NCBI GenBank assembly: GCA_020829485.1
Contig: JAIVFU010000092.1
Coordinates: 1-26,018, forward strand
Source: Nostoc sp. CHAB 5834
GTDB lineage: Bacteria > Cyanobacteriota > Cyanobacteriia > Cyanobacteriales > Nostocaceae
DNA: 26,018 nucleotides
Reading direction: 5' to 3'
Positions 22,902-26,018 of the stretch are shown here, one piece after another. Within the stretch, counting starts at the first letter, position 1. Each line of letters begins with the position of its first letter. A program made the translations under genes and the position numbers. The notes under the pieces are model-generated. The model had not been told where the DNA came from. It was given only the letters and a program-made list of their open reading frames with translations, and did not search any database.

Positions 22902-25301
22902 CTATTCAAAGCGCTGATTTTTCTCTGACCAGCGCCTCAAACTGTAGTTATGAGCATTTTCGACTAATAAAGTTAAGGATTGCACCCCTGAAAGCTTGGC
23001 GAAGGCAGATAGTTTTTGTAAGGAATCGCCTGTAAAATCAGTGTAAATAACTTCATTGCTATCAGACAAAATTATAGTCCGGTCACGGCGTTGCTCTGGG
23101 TTTTCCCCCTGAATTTCAGGTGTAGGCTGATTCAACGATGCTATTGCACCTGCTGAGATAGTCAGTATTATTTCTGGTTGAGCGTTATTTGTTAAATCAA
23201 TCACTTGAACCGGCCAATTACCCAATTTTTCCTGCATCTGCTCAAAACTAGGAATAGCGCCACCCGGAACTTCATCAGATTGCTGTAAAGATTTCCACAC
23301 ACTCGATAACATTACCTTCACCCCTTGGGGATTTTGTTGATGCAGTTGTTGTAGAGTGATGGGAGATGGTTGTACCCATTCCAGTGCTGCATTTGTCAAG
23401 GCTAAAGGTTTAGGTTGGAGAACATCGTTTTGATTCTCTGGGATTTTTGGGCCAGCAGCTAATAGGCGTAAAACTTTACCCCGTAGTTGCACCGCTTTGA
23501 TAGCAGCTATAGTAATTTGTTGTTCTCCATTTGGCAACCAGACCACAATTTGAATTTCCGGGTCAGAAGTGATTCCCAAAGTTTTCCACAAAAATTTGGC
23601 GGGGGAAGTTTTGGGTAAGTTGAAATTATCAAAAGGGGAATTTAGCCAGCGTTTTCCGTCATTAAATGCACTCACTTCCACCTCATACCATTGGTTATCT
23701 GTGAGTTTCAAGTCTGCTGAGGAATTTGGTTGCAGCCATTCTGTGTTAGTAACTTGAGTGATTGGTTGGACTGTACCGACAATTTGACTAGGGTGAGTAG
23801 ATGATATTTGCGATGCACCCTCACTATTAAGTCTTGCTAACAAACCTTGAATATAGGCAAGATTATCTTTTGTTATTTTTGGTTGCGCCTTCAACCAAGA
23901 ATTAGCATGTCCTTCTCCCTGCTGAACTGCTAAAATCAAAGCGAACCAAGCTTGCAACTCTCGTCTATTTGGGTTCACCCGCAACGCCGCCGCCATGCGA
24001 TTCCATAACCGTTTTTCATCAGCTTTGAGTAGGGTAACAATTTCTTGGGCATTATGTGGCGACGCTTCAAACACCTCTAAAGCTTTCTCCCAACGACCAT
24101 CAATCAAATCTGCTAGCACTTCTTGACTAGGACTTGCCCAATTTTTCTGGGCTTGGGTTTTAGTAAGTTGGGAATGCAAGCGAATCAAATCAATTTGCGC
24201 TTGCGCCGCCTCTGGTAAAACTCCTTTGTGCTGTTTCTTGATGAATTTCAACCATTCAAAAGCTGGTGTCCACAGTCCACTACGGGCAATTGACAGGGCG
24301 TTTTGATATGGATAATCCTTGAGGGCTGATGATTTGAGGGTAATCGCCTCCAATTGAATTGGTTTGAGGAATAACTTCAGAGGCTTAACTTGGTAAACCT
24401 GTAAGTGCGGTTCTAAACCTATAGTTTGATCAACAACTAACTCTTTGGTACTATCACCAGTTACTTGCTGCCATTTGGGCAATTGTCCGTTAGGACTAGT
24501 CCAAGACAACATTTGTAGTAAGTTTGTGCGTTCTGGATTGTAGTATACAACGTAACCGTAGGCGATGGCTGCGCCAACGTCAAAGGCGATCGCATCAGTT
24601 CCTTGTTGGCGTTGACCCCGCAAATTAAACCAAACACCTGGTAATGGTGTCCCACCTTCAAAGCGTTGCACTTCAGTTAAAGGTAGGGGAATGCTGATAT
24701 CCTGGGGTTCTGATGTCCCATCAAGTGAGGGAGAAATCACAAAGGATTCATCTGGCCCAGTTACAGGTAATTGAGTTGCTAGATAGTAGTAATTTTCTGA
24801 CTGAGATTTAAACTCTAACTCTTCTGAGCGTTCGTAAACTCTGAGTTCAACGAGTTCTTCACAATCAGATTGACAATTAGGACGCTGTTGAAAAACTGGC
24901 AATAAAAAGGAGTCTTCCGCATTTTGATGTAAAGGCAGAGTTTCCCCAAATATGTGGTTTTTTTTACTCAAATCGAGTTGAATTTGTTTGAGAGTTTGGG
25001 GGCGTTCGTGATTACCAAGGGGGATTTGTGCCCATGCAGGTAAAATTTTATTTAGCCAGCTTACCTCATCTGGATTAAAAATGAAGAGAACACTAATCCA
25101 GGCAAAAGCCATAATTAGACTAGCACTACTTAAGAGAATTGCGTAGGCGCAGCCCGTCGTAGACATCGCTAGCATTGACGACAACCAACTTCCTCGTTTT
25201 AGCTTTTTCTGTGGTTTTTTAACGACGCGTTTCACCATACCTGCATGAGGTTTATTTTGTTTAGAGGTTTTTGGTGTCAGCTTGCGTGAGCGATTTGGCA
25301 T
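22902..25301 (-). CDS. Large single-pass membrane protein, unknown function
   Basis: A 799-residue protein. A very basic N-terminal tail (residues 1-40, many Lys/Arg) is followed by one strong membrane helix (about 53-75, ILLSSASLIMAFAWISVLFI), so the bulk lies outside the cytoplasm by the positive-inside rule. The remainder has no named domain that I can identify: a beta-rich part (about 100-320), a helical, TPR-like looking part (about 330-480, e.g. WTPAFEWLKFIKKQH, RRELQAWFALIL), then beta-rich parts with Gln-rich linkers. Two cysteines (PNCQSDCEE) may pair. I chose ATG 25301; a TTG four codons upstream is the alternative. A 30-bp dispersed repeat lies in frame just before the helix. Members of this type seem cyanobacterial; function unknown. 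Confidence 0.8.
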   Translation of the reverse strand: MPNRSRKLTPKTSKQNKPHAGMVKRVVKKPQKKLKRGSWLSSMLAMSTTGCAYAILLSSASLIMAFAWISVLFIFNPDEVSWLNKILPAWAQIPLGNHERPQTLKQIQLDLSKKNHIFGETLPLHQNAEDSFLLPVFQQRPNCQSDCEELVELRVYERSEELEFKSQSENYYYLATQLPVTGPDESFVISPSLDGTSEPQDISIPLPLTEVQRFEGGTPLPGVWFNLRGQRQQGTDAIAFDVGAAIAYGYVVYYNPERTNLLQMLSWTSPNGQLPKWQQVTGDSTKELVVDQTIGLEPHLQVYQVKPLKLFLKPIQLEAITLKSSALKDYPYQNALSIARSGLWTPAFEWLKFIKKQHKGVLPEAAQAQIDLIRLHSQLTKTQAQKNWASPSQEVLADLIDGRWEKALEVFEASPHNAQEIVTLLKADEKRLWNRMAAALRVNPNRRELQAWFALILAVQQGEGHANSWLKAQPKITKDNLAYIQGLLARLNSEGASQISSTHPSQIVGTVQPITQVTNTEWLQPNSSADLKLTDNQWYEVEVSAFNDGKRWLNSPFDNFNLPKTSPAKFLWKTLGITSDPEIQIVVWLPNGEQQITIAAIKAVQLRGKVLRLLAAGPKIPENQNDVLQPKPLALTNAALEWVQPSPITLQQLHQQNPQGVKVMLSSVWKSLQQSDEVPGGAIPSFEQMQEKLGNWPVQVIDLTNNAQPEIILTISAGAIASLNQPTPEIQGENPEQRRDRTIILSDSNEVIYTDFTGDSLQKLSAFAKLSGVQSLTLLVENAHNYSLRRWSEKNQRFE
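25141..25170. repeat. 30-bp small dispersed repeat inserted in frame in the membrane-protein gene
   Basis: On the coding strand it starts AGCGATGTCTACGACGGGCT and ends GCGCCTACGC, matching the repeat at 22815. It is 30 bp, a multiple of 3, and adds about ten residues (AMSTTGCAYA) directly before the membrane helix. Confidence 0.7.
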
Positions 25302-25439
25302 ATTAGTTTTCAATCAATCCAGTGGATATTTTTGGGCATTGGACACAAGAACCACAAGAGGCACAGGGGAAACACTTAATGCAACCTCTCCCCTACTCCT
25401 CACTCCCCACTCCCCATTCCCTAATACCCTGTTATACTC

Positions 25440-25590
25440 CAATACAGTTCAGTTAAGGATTTTTGGTACTCATTTTAGACCTGTAGAGACGCGTTAGCGT
25501 AGCGGGGCGTTCGCTTTTAGCGTCTCCAAGAGTTGCCCAGTACAATTTCGCGTCTCTACCAAGGTTTTTGGGTTTAACTGAACGGTATTG
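25440..25590. repeat. 151-bp element with nested inverted repeats
   Basis: Outer arms CAATACAGTTCAGTTAA (25440-25456) and TTAACTGAACGGTATTG (25574-25590) pair at 16 of 17 positions. Inner arms GTAGAGACGCG (25483-25493) and CGCGTCTCTAC (25549-25559) pair perfectly. The interior includes GCGTAGCGGGGCGTTCGC, another small-repeat-like segment. It looks like a non-autonomous element that received a second repeat. Confidence 0.6.
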
Positions 25591-25794
25591 TGTTATACTT
25601 CCCCTTTCATAAGTTGCCCAGAAAGATTAAAATGAAATTTCTTTTTCAATCCCCCATACTCAATTTCCTATACACCATCCCGCATTTTAAATAGATATAA
25701 AAATAAGGTTTGGCGGTGAACCAAACCTCTATATAAATCCAGTGCATAACAACATCCCGAATTAAGTAGGATGGCGGAAATAATTTGCATGTTT

Positions 25795-25820
25795 GTAGTA
25801 AGGACTGAAGTCCTTACTAC
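25795..25820. repeat. Palindrome near the right IS element
   Basis: GTAGTAAGGACT and AGTCCTTACTAC form a perfect 12-bp stem with a 2-base loop. ATTTGCAT (about 25783-25790) and ATGCAAAT (about 25858-25865) form an outer pair around it. Confidence 0.6.
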
Positions 25821-25890
25821 GAACTAATTTACTCATGGGGCATCTTCCCATAGGATGTATGCAAATATCCTGAAACCTGATATAAAATTC

Positions 25891-26018
25891 CGGCGTTGCA
25901 TAATAAGGTATGAATATAGGGTGCTAAAACATGAATTGTCCTGAATGTGGCTCTCATCATATCCGTAGGAATGGTATAAAAAGAGGTAAACAGAATCACA
26001 TCTGCTGTAATTGTCGTC
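25891..26018 (+). mobile_element. IS1-family element, 5' end only (right window edge)
   Basis: Inverted copy of bases 1-128 with one mismatch. It begins CGGCGTTGCATAATAAGG, the outer terminal sequence, and runs off the window inside the transposase gene. Orientation is outward, so the two copies form a 26-kb inverted pair. Confidence 0.8.
25931..26018 (+). CDS. IS1-family transposase, N-terminal fragment (InsA-like zinc finger)
   Basis: ATG 25931 opens a frame of 29 codons to the window edge with the same peptide as the left copy (MNCPECGSHHIRRNG to ICCNCR), including both C-x2-C pairs. The only base difference from the left copy (GGT for GGG) is synonymous. The rest of the gene is outside the window. 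Confidence 0.75.
   Translation, partial: MNCPECGSHHIRRNGIKRGKQNHICCNCR

Larger units (their letters stand above)
25302..25890. other. Non-coding right flank, made mostly of repeats
   Basis: No gene seen. It contains a C-rich heptamer-type repeat (25386-25424, CCCCACT / CCCTACT units), a nested inverted-repeat element (25440-25590), and a palindrome (25795-25820). AT-rich sequence in between shows nothing recognisable. A promoter for the membrane-protein gene is expected near 25310-25370. Confidence 0.6.

Overview
The window looks like chromosome of a filamentous, probably heterocyst-forming cyanobacterium (Nostoc/Anabaena group). Evidence: very many GCGATCGC (HIP1) octamers, a cpcT phycobilin lyase, cyanobacteria-only small proteins (DUF2555, a YbjN-domain protein), heptanucleotide tandem repeats and many small dispersed repeats of the kind known from Nostoc. 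No ribosomal RNA, CRISPR array or prophage was seen. One tRNA gene (tRNA-Cys) is present.

Layout. Both ends are the same 128 bases of an IS1-family element, in inverted orientation, each cut inside the start of its transposase gene. Region 0.3-2.7 kb (minus strand): coaBC (coenzyme A synthesis), a DUF2555 protein and an alpha/beta-hydrolase esterase that seems to start at CTG. Region 2.9-5.0 kb: purH, followed by three tandem copies of a small-RNA gene that looks like the cyanobacterial Yfr2 family. Region 5.0-6.9 kb: an HD-domain phosphohydrolase, a LipM-type octanoyltransferase and a YbjN-domain protein. Region 7.4-9.5 kb: two adjacent fluoride-channel genes (crcB/fluC) and a solitary intact tnpB with hairpins at its 3' end. 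Region 10.1-13.0 kb: ilvA, then a two-gene unit of unknown function (a small zinc-ribbon protein and a protein with a duplicated winged-helix-like domain). Region 13.5-19.1 kb: a sugar cluster, with a GH2 glycosidase and galT overlapping on the minus strand, and a PhyH-type dioxygenase and a GH43 glycosidase on the plus strand. Region 19.6-21.6 kb (minus strand): thrC, cpcT and tRNA-Cys. Region 22.6-25.3 kb: a 63-residue coiled-coil protein and a large single-pass membrane protein of unknown function.

How the genes work together. Most are housekeeping: CoA, purine, lipoate, threonine/isoleucine and phycobiliprotein maturation. The GH2-galT pair is a likely translationally coupled unit for releasing galactosides and feeding galactose-1-phosphate into UDP-galactose. 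GH43 and PhyH are on the opposite strand upstream of it. The two FluC proteins have opposite charge bias and probably form an antiparallel heterodimeric fluoride exporter.

The most notable things are the three-copy Yfr2-like sRNA array, whose leader is complementary to the conserved Yfr1 motif, and the way tiny repeats have intruded into genes. A MITE supplies part of the coaBC stop codon, a heptamer repeat lies at the coaBC 5' end, another forms the C-terminus of the winged-helix protein, and a 30-bp repeat sits in frame beside the membrane helix of the large membrane protein. All function calls are from reading the sequence; no database search was run.
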